From: Candidatus Liberibacter africanus PTSAPSY
Lineage (GTDB): Bacteria; Pseudomonadota; Alphaproteobacteria; Rhizobiales; Rhizobiaceae
Length of the DNA stretch: 64,000 nt
Assembly: GCF_001021085.1 (NCBI RefSeq)
Contig: NZ_CP004021.1
Span: 1 to 64,000 of the forward strand
Reading direction: 5' to 3'
Shown in pieces: positions 9,377-19,189 of the stretch. A program made the translations under genes and the position numbers. Positions within the stretch are counted from its first letter, which is position 1; every line of letters starts with the position of its first letter. A model generated the notes under the pieces. The model was not told the DNA's origin. It saw nothing but the letters and a program-made list of their open reading frames with translations, and ran no database searches.

Positions 9377-10370
9377 TTACATTGGTGAATGTAACCCTAT
9401 CATCCAGAATACAGGAAGCGCTTTTCTTCCTAGTAACATTGCATTATGTAAATACTGGGGAAAAAGAGATTCAAAATTAAATCTGCCATTTAACAATTCT
9501 CTTTCTTTGAGTCTGGGATGTCTCGGCACAACGACACATATAACAGTCATTGATTCCGATGCCGATTGTATCATACTAAATGGTCAAAAAATATCTCCTC
9601 AGAGTAGTTTCTTTAATAGAATCACTCAATTTTGCGATCTTTTTCGTCAATTTAAAGAATCCTATTTTTTAATAGAAACTTCCAATAATATCCCTACTAA
9701 AGCAGGATTAGCCTCTTCTGCTTCTGGCTTTGCAGCATTAACTTTAGCATTATTCCGAATTTATTCTATTCCCGAAAAAAATGAATCTCTATCTCGTGTT
9801 GCACGTCTCGGTTCAGGGAGTGCTTGTCGCTCGTTTTATAGAGGATTTTGCGAATGGATATGCGGAACAGATCAAGATGGCATGGATAGTTTTGCTATAC
9901 CATTAGAAAATCAATGGCCTGATTTACGTATTGGACTATTAAAGATAATCAATAAAGAAAAAAAAATAGGATCGCGTGAAGCGATGGAAATTACACGTCA
10001 TAGTTCTCCTTTTTTTACACAATGGATAAAACAAATTCCCACAGATCTTGCACACATTAAACAAGCGATTATAAATCAAGATTTTGTCAAATTTGGAGAA
10101 TTTTCTGAACAAAATGCTTTAAAAATGCACGCAACTATGATTAGCGCATCTCCTCCTCTTTTATATTGGCAAGAAGAAACAATCCAAGGTATGCAAAGAG
10201 TATGGAATGCGCGAAAACAATCCATCCCTATTTATTTTACTATCGATGCTGGACCTAATTTAAAACTCTTATTTACTCATAAAACAGAAGAAATAATAAA
10301 ACAATTTTTTCCAGAAATAACTGTGATCAACCCTCTTGATAGTCCAGATTTATGGGGCAATAAAAAATAA
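9345..10370 (+). CDS. mvaD: Diphosphomevalonate decarboxylase (TTG start)
   Basis: Catalyses ATP-dependent decarboxylation of mevalonate diphosphate to IPP. Family motifs are clear: NIALCKYWGKRD, NNSLSLSLG, the ATP loop KAGLASSASGFAAL, GSGSACRSFYRGFCEW, and TIDAGPNLKLL at the C-terminus. I take TTG at 9345 as the start because AAAAGGA at 9331-9337 is well spaced and translation begins MSLSLRHIL. The upstream ATG at 9261 lies deep inside the preceding kinase gene and gives an unsupported extension. The resulting length is 341 aa, normal for the family. The 3' third of the gene is repeated in damaged form immediately downstream. Confidence 0.93.
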   Translation: MSLSLRHILHSYIGECNPIIQNTGSAFLPSNIALCKYWGKRDSKLNLPFNNSLSLSLGCLGTTTHITVIDSDADCIILNGQKISPQSSFFNRITQFCDLFRQFKESYFLIETSNNIPTKAGLASSASGFAALTLALFRIYSIPEKNESLSRVARLGSGSACRSFYRGFCEWICGTDQDGMDSFAIPLENQWPDLRIGLLKIINKEKKIGSREAMEITRHSSPFFTQWIKQIPTDLAHIKQAIINQDFVKFGEFSEQNALKMHATMISASPPLLYWQEETIQGMQRVWNARKQSIPIYFTIDAGPNLKLLFTHKTEEIIKQFFPEITVINPLDSPDLWGNKK

Positions 10371-10757
10371 TTTTATTCAATAATTATTTTAATAGACCAA
10401 AATCAATAGATTATACCTCCCGAACCTAATAATTCCCATATCTTTAATATCCTTTGCATTTTTTTACCATTGCATAATTTCTGATAAAATGAAGAAACAA
10501 TCCAAGGTATGCAAAGAGTATGGAATGCGCGAAAACAATCCATCCCTATTTATTTACTATCGATGCTGGACCTAATTTAAAACTCTTATTTACTCATAAA
10601 ACAGAAGAAATAATAAAACAATTTTTTCCAGAAATAACTGTGATCAACCCTCTTGATAGTCCAGATTTATGGAGCAATAAAAAATAATTTTTATTCAATA
10701 ATTCCCATATCTTTAATATACTTTGCATTTTTACCATTTCATAATTTCTGATAAAAT
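10173..10757 (+). repeat. Tandem duplication of the mvaD 3' end plus downstream DNA
   Basis: Sequence 10173-10490 (the last ~200 bp of mvaD plus flank) is repeated at 10491-10757. The second copy has a 1-nt deletion in a T run (10555 region) and other changes, so it cannot encode the same peptide. The first copy carries an extra block of about 45 bp (10386-10430) that the second lacks. Most of that block resembles a sequence at 17681-17719. The flanking AATTCCCATATCTTTAATAT block is present in both copies. Confidence 0.9.
10395..10433. repeat. Dispersed ~38 bp repeat, copy 1
   Basis: CAAAATCAATAGATTATACC and the following bases match 17681-17719 with about five mismatches. This copy sits inside an insertion that interrupts one unit of the mvaD duplication. 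No inverted ends or coding potential are visible. Confidence 0.6.
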
Positions 10758-10938
10758 ATTGAATTATAGAAATTTTAATCAAATAAATATCCAAGTCATT
10801 CGAAAAACATTATGGCCATTAATGATAACAAGATATTCAAAGGGCTATTTGATAAAATGTTTTTTTTACAAGAATAAATGTATTTGCTAGCTTTAAAATA
10901 CCATCGTAAAATCTATACTTTTGTATTTCTTTATGTAT

Positions 10939-11301
10939 TTAGTGTGACGGTTTTTGCTTAGAAGCAGGAGACTTCTTCAACAAAAGTTTATTATTGTCCT
11001 TATCATGTACAATAACAAAGGTTACCCCTTTATCGGGTAATTCTTCCGTCGCAGTACCAGTGAGACCTAACATAATACGTTTTGATTGAAGATGTCGTGT
11101 TATAAAAATTGGAAAAGGATGCTTTCCTTGCTGATTCCATAATGCATTAGATAATACCCATAAAAACACCAAAGAATACCCTATAATCATAGATGTAAAA
11201 ACAGAATTACAAAAAGCTATTTTCCCTAACTTTTTGATGATTTTTAAAAATATCTTGAGAAAAACCGATGTCATATTTTTCCTTAAAACATTTTTTCTCA
11301 A
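10939..11301 (-). CDS. Small single-pass membrane protein, unknown
   Basis: The 120 aa reading frame has a hydrophobic segment at about residues 33-55 and a soluble C-terminal domain of about 60 residues that ends in a Lys/Ser/Pro-rich tail. An internal Met at residue 11 (MTSVFLKIF) is an equally good start. I do not recognise the family. The C-terminal part (PFPIFITRHLQSKRIMLGLTG and beyond) has the composition of a real folded domain rather than a shadow frame. It faces convergently toward the damaged mvaD copy. Function is unknown; periplasmic exposure of the C-terminus is possible. Confidence 0.6.
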   Translation of the reverse strand: MRKNVLRKNMTSVFLKIFLKIIKKLGKIAFCNSVFTSMIIGYSLVFLWVLSNALWNQQGKHPFPIFITRHLQSKRIMLGLTGTATEELPDKGVTFVIVHDKDNNKLLLKKSPASKQKPSH

Positions 11302-11764
11302 TGCCTACTTACAGTCATGCACTAATGATATGTTATATTAATAAACAATTAAAAACCACATATAAAAAACATCGATTATAGCTATATCATTATGATAATA
11401 AATGTAATTTTACTTTAAAAAATAATATTATTGTACAAAAAAATCAAACTATAAAACAATTGATAGCTCAAGGGGAAAGCCCTATTTCTATATTAACATA
11501 AAATAAACAACTTGTATTACTTTTCATCATAATTATATTGGCCTTACATTTTTATTAGTACAAATCCACTCTTTTTTGAGTATTAAAATGCCTTTGGGTT
11601 TTCAATAATATCCCCCTTTCAATCCCCCTTTTTTTTCAATTACTTAATTAACACAAAAAATTAACCATATAAATTAATATAATAATTGGATATTGGTACA
11701 AATTTTAATGCAATGTTACATAGATATGCAATTAAAATGATAAGTCGTAAAAAAAATTGAGGAT
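11302..11764. other. AT-rich intergenic region without visible features
   Basis: No reading frame, RNA or clear hairpin that I can support. It probably contains the divergent promoters of the flanking small genes. Confidence 0.5.
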
Positions 11765-11986
11765 ATGAAAAATATGTTTAAGATCGCCTCAATAACAGCT
11801 AGCTTGCTAATGTTGCCAGAATATATATTGGCTAGTATTCCCAATCGTGATAACAATGCACGTACTTCTGAATCAGCAAGAAATTTAAGGGAGACAACAC
11901 ACCCCATACACACGCTTTACCTTTACCTCCTGCTCTTTATAATTAACCTGTTAGATAAGAGGAAAATCCGGTCATGGCAAGACTGA
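11765..11986 (+). CDS. Small secreted protein candidate (possibly frameshifted)
   Basis: A TGAGGAT ribosome site precedes the ATG. The first 23 residues form a Sec-type signal peptide: a basic start, a hydrophobic core ITASLLMLP and small residues before SIPNRD. After about residue 45 the frame becomes a Leu/Ile/Tyr-rich tail that looks out of frame. The alternative frame from about 11914 reads a Pro-rich segment, ALPLPPALYN, before stopping. A second short frame (11974-12156) follows directly and may be another remnant. I read this as a small exported protein, perhaps damaged near its C-terminus. Such short Sec-dependent proteins are effector candidates in Liberibacter, but no function can be assigned. 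Confidence 0.5.
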   Translation: MKNMFKIASITASLLMLPEYILASIPNRDNNARTSESARNLRETTHPIHTLYLYLLLFIINLLDKRKIRSWQD

Positions 11987-12355
11987 TGGAACGGATACAA
12001 TCTCTCGACGTTACTGTTGAAGAATCGAATGCAAATTTAAAAAGATCAAGAATAGATACACTAGGCATTACTCCGAAACAACGAGGAGAAAGTTTGGCTC
12101 TTACTCTACTAGCTATTCCTCTATATCTAGTCACTCATCGACTGCAACTCATATGATCCACCATATTATGGAAGATAAATATTCAATTATTTTGTATACT
12201 ACCTGCATTAAAAGGGAGGATACATGAAAATATTAGACGATATCATATGTTTAAAAATTTGTTCGTAAAAAAAAAATTTACATAAGAATGTTTATCAAAT
12301 ATAATTAATGAGTGTAATCTATTTTTTTAAAAAAGTGCAAGGATCTGAGAAAAAG

Positions 12356-12682
12356 ATGTTTTTTATCGCAAAAAAGATTTTTTGGATATCAATGTTTTTA
12401 GTAATTTTATCTAGTGTGTATCCGCCATCTTATTTAAAAAACACAACCAAAGATAATCAAATGCAAACAGAAATAAAAGATGTAGTGATTGCTGTAAGCA
12501 GTACAGTAGATTATGCAAGAAATATTTGTAATGAAAAACCAGAATTATGTGTCTTATGGAAAAAAATCATTCATGATACTAAAGTACATACTTTAAATGG
12601 AGCAAGAATTGCATATAATTTTGCAAAATCTACTCTTGGAAAGTATGAAAAAGAAAATTCAGGGAATCTTGATAAAAAATAA
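12356..12682 (+). CDS. DUF5330-like small membrane protein
   Basis: The 108 aa protein begins MFFIAKKIFWISM with one N-terminal membrane segment. It contains an ARNICNEKPELC core and a C-terminal GARIAYNFA segment, which is the pattern I associate with DUF5330 proteins of Rhizobiales. Those are commonly found near ruvX and gatC, as here. The ATG at 12356 is preferred over 12308 because the family starts at this position and AAGGAT lies about 11 nt upstream. The two Cys residues may form a disulfide outside the membrane. Function is unknown. Confidence 0.65.
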   Translation: MFFIAKKIFWISMFLVILSSVYPPSYLKNTTKDNQMQTEIKDVVIAVSSTVDYARNICNEKPELCVLWKKIIHDTKVHTLNGARIAYNFAKSTLGKYEKENSGNLDKK

Positions 12683-12841
12683 TATTTTTATCCCCTACAT
12701 GATTTAAAAATCATCAGTTGTAATAAAATTTGTTCAGTATATTAAAAAGTATGACGCCTCTTTTTTGGTGAATAAAATTTTCAATGATTCGTACAATAGT
12801 ATTACTTAAGGATTTATGATCCCGACCATCAAAAATGGTGG

Positions 12842-13241
12842 TTAGGGTAAGAAAAAACATTGTTATATCACATGCTTAATCTATATTAAGTGTCAACTAC
12901 AAGGAATTGCTTGTTTCTTGCGATAACTCTAAAAAATATATCCTGTCCAAAACTTATTGTAAAATTAAGAGAAGCGGCAATCGAATCGACTTTTTGGATA
13001 CGTTTTTTCCTTGACACTTCCATATCTGCCAAAATTTGTTGTTTAGGGTAAGAAAAAAAATGTTATATCACACACTTAATCTATATTAAGTGTCAACTAC
13101 AAGGAATTGCTTGTTTCTTGCGATAACTCTAAAAAATATATCCTGTCCAAAACTTCTTGTAAAATAAGAGAAGCGGCAATCGAATCGACTTTTTGGATAC
13201 GTTTTTTCCTTGACACTTCCATATCTGCCAAAATTTGTTGT
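12842..13241 (-). repeat. Tandem duplication (201 bp) of the ruvX 3' end
   Basis: Segments 12842-13042 and 13043-13241 are near-identical adjacent copies with scattered substitutions and 1-nt indels. The second contains the true 3' end of ruvX (stop at 13097). The first is a detached copy of about 140 bp of coding sequence plus downstream spacer and cannot be translated as part of the gene. The boundary is at TTGTTGT followed by the repeated TTAGGGTAAG. Confidence 0.92.
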
Positions 13242-13594
13242 GCGGATACTGTAGTCAAACGTTCATCCCAAAAAACAAAAGGCACACATATTTTTTTATC
13301 GATCATATTATTCACAAAAGCACGCGTGGAGTGCACCCGTGGACCTTCGGAACCATTCATATTCAATGGAAGTCCAATGATAAAAGCTGCTATATTTTCC
13401 GTAGTAACAAAAGAAAGTAATTCTAATGCTGTTTGTGTAATCTTTCTTCTCATAATAAATGGACGAGGATATGCAAATTTTCTTCTAGGATCAGAAATAG
13501 CAATGCCAATCCTCTTTGTTCCTAAATCAATAGACGCTATAGGTTGATTGGGTTTAAGAGACTTGACCAAGTCTTCAATAAGAAGTATTGACAT
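13097..13594 (-). CDS. ruvX: Putative pre-16S rRNA nuclease / Holliday junction resolvase-like RuvX (YqgF)
   Basis: The 165 aa RNase H-fold protein has the YqgF motifs in order: SIDLGTKRIGIAISD (first acidic residue), FIIGLPLNMNGSEGPR, FWDERLTTVSA (Glu) and KVDSIAASLILQEVLD (Asp). The family trims the 5' end of 16S rRNA; a junction-resolvase role was proposed earlier. The gene is divergent from gatC, with about 315 bp between them. Its 3' end is duplicated just downstream. Confidence 0.92.
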   Translation of the reverse strand: MSILLIEDLVKSLKPNQPIASIDLGTKRIGIAISDPRRKFAYPRPFIMRRKITQTALELLSFVTTENIAAFIIGLPLNMNGSEGPRVHSTRAFVNNMIDKKICVPFVFWDERLTTVSAQQILADMEVSRKKRIQKVDSIAASLILQEVLDRIYFLELSQETSNSL

Positions 13595-13910
13595 GCGAAC
13601 AGTACCTGCTTTTGCATAGTATTTTATAATTTGTTACGTAAAAAAATAAAGGTATTCGTCTTCATTCACCGTATTAATTTAATCAACGTACATACTAGAT
13701 TATAATGATATTCTTCGAAGATAGCGAGTATAATTTTTTGTAATTGTTTTAACTATTGAGATATTTACAAAAAAATATTACGAAGATTTATTTTCTTGAT
13801 TACTACTACTCTTGATATAATTAATTTTTATATCTGTGTCCTCATTTAATATTTTAGAGTAAAGTAATGCGCTGTGATAGGAATACATTTGAGATGAAAG
13901 GTTCATAAAG
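13595..13910. other. Divergent promoter region between ruvX and gatC
   Basis: AT-rich intergenic DNA between two divergently read genes. No hairpin or small gene is supported. AAAGG lies about 10 nt before the gatC start. Confidence 0.5.
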
Positions 13911-14198
13911 ATGTTAATTGATGTAGCAGAGGTCAAACGCGTTGCGCATCTTTCTCGCATATCAATAAAAGAGGAAGATATACCCATTCTTTTATCACGT
14001 CTTAACAATACTTTGAATATCTTAGAAAAAATTACAGAAGTTAATATTGAGGGTATAGAACCTATGGTATCTGTTGTTCCTATAAAAATGGTGCAGCGAT
14101 CTGATAAGGTCTCTGATAGCAGTAATGTAGAATCCATTCTGTCAAATGCACCCCATGTTGAAAACAATTTTTTTATCGTGCCTAAAGCCGTAGAGTAA
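13911..14198 (+). CDS. gatC: Asp/Glu-tRNA amidotransferase subunit C
   Basis: The 95 aa protein shows the GatC pattern: DVAEVKRVAHLSRISIKEED near the N-terminus, a central NTLNILEKITEVNIEGIEPM segment and a C-terminal tail, NFFIVPKAVE. GatC wraps around and stabilises GatA in the heterotrimer that amidates Glu-tRNA(Gln) or Asp-tRNA(Asn). It is first in a gatC-gatA-gatB order, with 53 bp to gatA. The length is normal for the family. Confidence 0.95.
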   Translation: MLIDVAEVKRVAHLSRISIKEEDIPILLSRLNNTLNILEKITEVNIEGIEPMVSVVPIKMVQRSDKVSDSSNVESILSNAPHVENNFFIVPKAVE

Positions 14199-14251
14199 TG
14201 AATAATACAGTAATTTTTATCGGTTAATTTTATAATGGGAGTTGTATTGAA

Positions 14252-15733
14252 ATGTCAGAATTAAATTTCATGACTGTCTCAGAAGCTAGAGACCGATTAA
14301 AATCAAAGGATATTTCCGCAGTAGAACTCGTTGATGCTTATATTAAATCTATTGAAAGTTCTAATAGTAAAATTAATGCATACGTGAAAATAGTTGCACA
14401 AAAAGCTCTCGAGTCCGCAGAGGAATCTAATAAGCGGATTATAAAGGGAGATTCAAGGGATTTAGAAGGAATTCCTGTCGGAATTAAAGATTGCTTTGCC
14501 ACGAAAGGCATTCACACACAGGCGTGCAGTCATATTCTTGATGGTTTCCTCCCCGAGTACGAATCAACGGTTACACAAAATTTATGGAATAACGGCGCCA
14601 TTATGTTGGGGAAACTAAACATGGATGAGTTTGCTATGGGATCTTCCAACGAAACATCTTATTATGGTCCTGTGATTTCTCCTTGGAGAAGTGATGGCTC
14701 TACCGATAAGTTTACGCCTGGCGGATCTTCGGGAGGATCTTCTGCAGCAGTCGCTAGTTTTTTATGTGCCGCTTCTATAGGAACAGATACAGGAGGATCA
14801 ATTCGTCAGCCTGCATCTTTTACTGGAACAGTAGGAATAAAACCAACATATGGTAGATGTTCTCGTCTGGGTATCATTTCTTTTGCGCCATCTCTAGATC
14901 AAGCAGGTATCATTACTCGTACAGTTAGAGATTCAGCAATTTTACTCAAAGCAATTGCAGGACACGATGAAAAGGACGCAACATGCGTTGATTTGCCCGT
15001 TCCTGACTATGAATTAGCAATTGGCAAATCTATTAAAGGAATTACAGTCGGAATTCCAAAAGAATATCGACTTGATCAACTGCCTCTTACAATTGAAAAA
15101 ACATGGCAAAAAGGGATTTCTTGGCTTAAAGATGCAGGAGCAAAAATTGTTGAGATATCTTTGCCTCATACCCAATATGCTTTACCCTCTTATTATATTA
15201 TTGGTCCAGCAGAAGCTTCTTCTAATCTTTCTCGTTATGATGGTGTGCGTTATGGTTTACGTGTAGAAAGCAAAGACATTGTCGAAATGTATGAAAAAAC
15301 CCGTTCTATTGGATTAGGTCAAGAGGTTAAGCATCGTATTATGGTTGGTACTTATGTTCTTTCTTCTTGTTGTTATGATTCTCATTATTTACGAGCTCGT
15401 AAAATTCGCACGCTTATCAAGCGTGATTTTACAGAGGTTTTTGAGAAAGGTGTAGATGTTATTCTGACACCAACCACACCAACATCAGCTTTTACCCTTG
15501 GCAAAAAAGAAAACAACTCTGGTTCCATGGAACATATATACAACGATGTTTTCACAGTTGCCGTTAACATGGCAGGACTACCAGCTATTTCAGTACCAGC
15601 AGCTTTATGCGAGAGAAAAATGCCTCTCGGGTTACAGTTGATTGGACAACCATTTCGCGAAGATATACTCTTTAGCGTCGGAGAAGTTATAGAAAAAGAA
15701 GCAGGATATTTCCGCCCTCATAAGTGGTGGTAA
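14252..15733 (+). CDS. gatA: Asp/Glu-tRNA amidotransferase subunit A
   Basis: The 493 aa amidase-signature enzyme liberates ammonia from Gln for tRNA amidation. The catalytic Ser-cisSer-Lys triad can be placed: Lys in [10 protein letters not shown] (about 79), the Ser loop in [14 protein letters not shown] (about 155), and the nucleophile region [14 protein letters not shown] (about 175). The C-terminal [10 protein letters not shown] and [11 protein letters not shown] stretches are typical. GGGAG precedes the ATG. The gene is intact. Confidence 0.97.
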   Translation: MSELNFMTVSEARDRLKSKDISAVELVDAYIKSIESSNSKINAYVKIVAQKALESAEESNKRIIKGDSRDLEGIPVGIKDCFATKGIHTQACSHILDGFLPEYESTVTQNLWNNGAIMLGKLNMDEFAMGSSNETSYYGPVISPWRSDGSTDKFTPGGSSGGSSAAVASFLCAASIGTDTGGSIRQPASFTGTVGIKPTYGRCSRLGIISFAPSLDQAGIITRTVRDSAILLKAIAGHDEKDATCVDLPVPDYELAIGKSIKGITVGIPKEYRLDQLPLTIEKTWQKGISWLKDAGAKIVEISLPHTQYALPSYYIIGPAEASSNLSRYDGVRYGLRVESKDIVEMYEKTRSIGLGQEVKHRIMVGTYVLSSCCYDSHYLRARKIRTLIKRDFTEVFEKGVDVILTPTTPTSAFTLGKKENNSGSMEHIYNDVFTVAVNMAGLPAISVPAALCERKMPLGLQLIGQPFREDILFSVGEVIEKEAGYFRPHKWW

Positions 15734-15875
15734 TAATATTTCATGTAACGATATTTTTTTATAAAATAAGCATCTTCTCTAATGTCAATGATGGTTTAAG
15801 AAATGTTGAATTTATTGTAAGGCACTATTATCTTGTATGATTTTTTGTAATCATTATTGTTTTTAAAGGTTTATT

Positions 15876-17378
15876 ATGGTCTCAATTGATACACATGTTA
15901 CTAATTCAGAATCTTTCATATCTGGTACGACAGGAACTTGGGAAGTCGTTATAGGAATGGAAGTACATGCTCAATTATCTGTTGTTTCAAAATTATTTTC
16001 AGGTGCGTCTGTTGACTTTGGTGCTAATCCTAATACACAAGTAAGTTTTTTTGATGCGGCAATGCCAGGAATGTTGCCAATATTGAACAGTGAGTGTGTT
16101 CGACAAGCAGTTATGACGGGTCTTGGATTAAATGCTCATATTAATAAATACTCTGTTTTTGCAAGGAAAAATTATTTCTATCCAGATCTTCCACAAGGAT
16201 ATCAGATTTCACAACATAACGAACCTATTGTGGGAGAAGGTAAAGTCTTTGTATCCATCGGTCCAAATAAATCAGGTCAATTTAAAACAATAGAGGTAGG
16301 AATAGAACGTATTCATCTAGAACAAGATGCAGGAAAATCTATTCATGATCAGCATTCATCTGTTTCTCGTATTGATCTTAATCGTTCTGGTATAGCGCTT
16401 ATGGAAATAGTGACCAAGCCAGACATGCGTTCTTCACTGGAAGCTAAAGCATTTTTGACTAAATTACGCAGTATATTGCGTTATTTAGGAACTTGTAATG
16501 GAAATATGGAAGAAGGTTCAATGCGTGCTGATGTCAACGTTTCTGTTTGTCGTCCTGGAGAAGCATGGGGTACGCGTTGTGAAGTTAAAAATGTAAATTC
16601 TATTCGTTTTTTAGGTAATGCTATTGAATATGAAGCACGTCGCCAAATCGCCATTCTTGAAGATGGAGGACATATTATACAAGAAACTCGTTTATTTGAT
16701 CCATCAAAAAACGAAACACGTTCTCTACGCACTAAAGAAGACGCGCATGATTATCGTTATTTTTCTGAACCAGACTTACTTCCCTTAGAAATTGATGAAA
16801 GTTTTATACGCGAAATTAAAGAACAACTTCCAGAACTTCCTGATGCCAAGAGAGAACGTTTTATCCAAGAATTTGGTATTTCTTTTTATGATGCTTCTGT
16901 CCTAGTTTCTGATAAATCAATCGCAGATTATTTCGAAAAATTAGCAACGAATCGTGATCAAAAAATCTCTGCTAATTGGGTTATTAACGATCTTCTAGGT
17001 GCGCTTAATAAATCGGGGAAAAATATAGAAGAGACACCTATCTTACCTGATCAATTAGGAGAATTAATTGACTTGATAATTGATGGAACAATATCAGGAA
17101 AAATTGCAAAAGATATTTTTAATATATTATGGGAAAAAGGAGGTAATCCAAAGCAAATCGTGGAAGAGCTTGGATTACGCCAAGTAACTGACCTTTCTGC
17201 TATTGAAAAAATTGTTGATGAAGTAATTAATTCTAATCCCGATAATGTTGCACGAATAAAAACAAAACCTAACCTAATTGGATGGTTTGTTGGACAAGTT
17301 ATGAAAAATACGGGGGGAAAAGCTAACCCTAGTATAGTGCAAAAAATAGTGAAAGAAAAATTAGGGATAAAGGAATAA
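15876..17378 (+). CDS. gatB: Asp/Glu-tRNA amidotransferase subunit B
   Basis: The 500 aa kinase/transamidase subunit activates Glu-tRNA(Gln) and receives ammonia from GatA. Typical motifs include GMEVHAQL near residue 30, [68 protein letters not shown] and [10 protein letters not shown]. The C-terminal half ends with a YqeY-like helical tail, [14 protein letters not shown]. It is separated from gatA by 142 bp, so it could also have its own promoter. AAAGG precedes the ATG. Confidence 0.97.
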   Translation: MVSIDTHVTNSESFISGTTGTWEVVIGMEVHAQLSVVSKLFSGASVDFGANPNTQVSFFDAAMPGMLPILNSECVRQAVMTGLGLNAHINKYSVFARKNYFYPDLPQGYQISQHNEPIVGEGKVFVSIGPNKSGQFKTIEVGIERIHLEQDAGKSIHDQHSSVSRIDLNRSGIALMEIVTKPDMRSSLEAKAFLTKLRSILRYLGTCNGNMEEGSMRADVNVSVCRPGEAWGTRCEVKNVNSIRFLGNAIEYEARRQIAILEDGGHIIQETRLFDPSKNETRSLRTKEDAHDYRYFSEPDLLPLEIDESFIREIKEQLPELPDAKRERFIQEFGISFYDASVLVSDKSIADYFEKLATNRDQKISANWVINDLLGALNKSGKNIEETPILPDQLGELIDLIIDGTISGKIAKDIFNILWEKGGNPKQIVEELGLRQVTDLSAIEKIVDEVINSNPDNVARIKTKPNLIGWFVGQVMKNTGGKANPSIVQKIVKEKLGIKE

Positions 17379-17409
17379 GTATTATATTTTTACCTATTAT
17401 TTTTTTAAC

Positions 17410-17427
17410 AATCATTTTTAAATGATT
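17410..17427 (+). terminator. Possible terminator after gatB
   Basis: A short inverted repeat, AATCATTT-TT-AAATGATT, is followed by AAGTTTTATTTT, about 30 bp after the gatB stop. It is AT-only and therefore weak. Confidence 0.4.
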
Positions 17428-18017
17428 AAGTTTTATTTTCATTCAATCTATCTAGATCACAAGCATACTTTGATGAAAGTTTTAGAATAATCCTAGACAG
17501 TGGAACTGTAGTCAGTAACCTAAATATTCAAAAAATTGATATTTAATAACTGTATGGTCATTATTATTTCTATAAAAAATTTTAAATGAATATTTTAGAA
17601 TAAGAAATTTTCATACGTAAAATAAAAAATGATATCTTCAAAAAAAAATCATAATCAGTCAAGAAAAATTACAGTCATCAAACAAAATCAATAGCTTATA
17701 CCACCCGAATCTAGTAATTGCTGAAATGGGGAGTCGTTGATTCTACGCAACTATTTTGATACCCACCCTAACCTTCTCACCTATAAACAACAGCATAATC
17801 GAATTAATTATAACTATGTTAATTCATCGATTGTGTTTCATAAACAGGGAAAATAAAATTACTAATTAAAAACTACAATTCTACAAAACATATCTATCAA
17901 CTTAACTGCAGAATAATTTTTTCATTTTTATGTTTAGAAATATATTGACACAATCACAGATATAATTATTGTAATAACCACAAACTTTTTATTCCGTTAC
18001 TGTATAGGAATTGGGTA
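17428..18017. other. Gene-poor region with a copy of the dispersed 38 bp repeat
   Basis: I see no supported gene. Positions 17681-17719 match 10395-10433 with about five mismatches. A short open stretch at about 17470-17550 reads DESFRIILDSGTVVSNL and then stops; it could be a gene remnant but has no start or context. Confidence 0.5.
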
Positions 18018-18245
18018 ATGAAAACATTGAAATATACAACTATTTTTCCTGCCCTATTGATTTCAGGTGGGTTGTCTTCACACGAAAAAGCGGAAGATCC
18101 TAATATTAAAATAATCGAAAGATTAAATCAAAGTATTAAGGATGCGGTTAACGGGGTAAATAAAAATATTACTGATTCGCAAGATAACTTAATTATTTCT
18201 GTAAATAACATTGATTATTATAATAAGCAATCAACAGAAAGTTAA
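18018..18245 (+). CDS. Small secreted protein, unknown
   Basis: The 75 aa frame opens with a basic start and hydrophobic core (MKTLKYTTIFPALLISGG), consistent with a Sec signal peptide. A charged mature part follows, rich in Asn, Asp and Ile. It is preceded by TAGGAATTGGGTA and followed within 20 bp by a good intrinsic terminator, so it looks like a monocistronic gene. I do not recognise the family. It belongs to the class of short exported proteins expected in Liberibacter. Confidence 0.55.
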   Translation: MKTLKYTTIFPALLISGGLSSHEKAEDPNIKIIERLNQSIKDAVNGVNKNITDSQDNLIISVNNIDYYNKQSTES

Positions 18246-18262
18246 TACATGTATACAGAGAT

Positions 18263-18286
18263 AGGGCTTATTAGCCCTCTTTTTGC
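18263..18286 (+). terminator. Intrinsic terminator
   Basis: AGGGCT-TATT-AGCCCT is a perfect 6-bp stem followed by CTTTTTG, just after the small secreted protein gene. Confidence 0.8.
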
Positions 18287-18373
18287 TTTAAACTCTATTC
18301 TTCTGCACTATTTTATCGGTGTACCAAAAGCCACGGGTACAAGATATTATATCCTGAGTAAATGTAGCTAGAA

Positions 18374-18808
18374 TCATTGAAGGATTCGTGAATAAACCCC
18401 TTCTCTCACAAGAGAAATTACTAATAACGGATAAACAATAATCCAAAAAACAGTTGTCAGAGGTCGAACAAGAGCTTTGAAGCTATCAACCCATTGTGTG
18501 CCACTTTTGTGTTTATGCTCATGAATCCTAGCTAATATCACTGGTTTATCTTTAATCCTTTCAAGAGCAACCAGGTTCTCGGCATTGATCTTCGCCAATT
18601 CAAGCTTCAACCTATCGTGTTCTATTGATTGCTTGTACTTCATATGCTCTACTATCGTTTCAAACACAGACGGAATAAAACGAAGCAAGAACCTAAATAC
18701 CCCCCCAACAATAAAAGACTGTATCATGTTTGTAACTTGAAAATTATATACAATCGCTGCTAAGTCGCAGCAGTAGCCAATGGCCCCCAATAGTTTTGAA
18801 AAACGCAC
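18374..18808 (-). CDS. Phage holin-like / 3-TM phage membrane protein
   Basis: The 144 aa protein has a hydrophobic N-terminus, a charged central helix with many Lys and Glu (HMKYKQSIEHDRLKLELAKI) and then WVDSFKALVRPLTTVFWIIV near the C-terminus. A WxDSxKALVRP segment before a transmembrane stretch is the pattern I know from phage and GTA-like holin families. The start is GTG, with AAAGGAG 4-5 nt upstream. The surrounding DNA to 20.6 kb is decayed phage sequence, so this may be the last intact gene of a prophage remnant. The specific lysis role is inferred. Confidence 0.6.
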   Translation of the reverse strand: MRFSKLLGAIGYCCDLAAIVYNFQVTNMIQSFIVGGVFRFLLRFIPSVFETIVEHMKYKQSIEHDRLKLELAKINAENLVALERIKDKPVILARIHEHKHKSGTQWVDSFKALVRPLTTVFWIIVYPLLVISLVREGVYSRILQ

Positions 18809-18829
18809 TCACTCCTTTGAGAGTAGTAC

Positions 18830-19165
18830 GTATATTTAAAATCTCTCTAATATCCTATTGTTGTTTGATATATTGTTTTTCAAAATTCTCGAATCGTTTC
18901 TCAAAATTCTCGAATCTGGCACAAAGCTCATTAAATTTTTTCCTTGTAAATGCTTTCCTTGTGGTTGCTTTCTATGAGTTGGTTGGTCACTATTTTTTGT
19001 CATTTGGACATAACCTCTTGTACATAGTAATGGATTTCACCCATTTTAGAAGTTATTTTATCTGTAACTCTCCACCATGCACTTCTTTCAATCTCGGTTT
19101 CAATCTCGGTAGTAGAAGCTGAAGAACAAATCGTAGAAGAAAAACTAAGTAGCAGCAAATGTTGG
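18830..19165 (-). pseudogene. Remnants of small phage genes
   Basis: Short minus-strand frames are interrupted every 20-50 codons. One, starting with TTG near 19162, reads a hydrophobic start and then WWRVTDKITSKMGEIHYYV. Another carries the internal repeat RFENFEKRFENFEKQ before a stop. The fragments look like real coding remnants of coiled-coil phage proteins, but no complete gene can be reconstructed. Confidence 0.35.
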
Positions 19166-19189
19166 GTCTTCCCAAGCTAGTATCTCATT

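Noticed and set aside
10594..10794. Minus-strand 66 aa frame over the mvaD repeat
   Set aside because: It is antisense to the duplicated mvaD end and has no independent support.
12224..12268. 14-codon frame after a strong GGGAGG site
   Set aside because: The ribosome site is good but the peptide is too short to support as a gene; it may be a leader or remnant.
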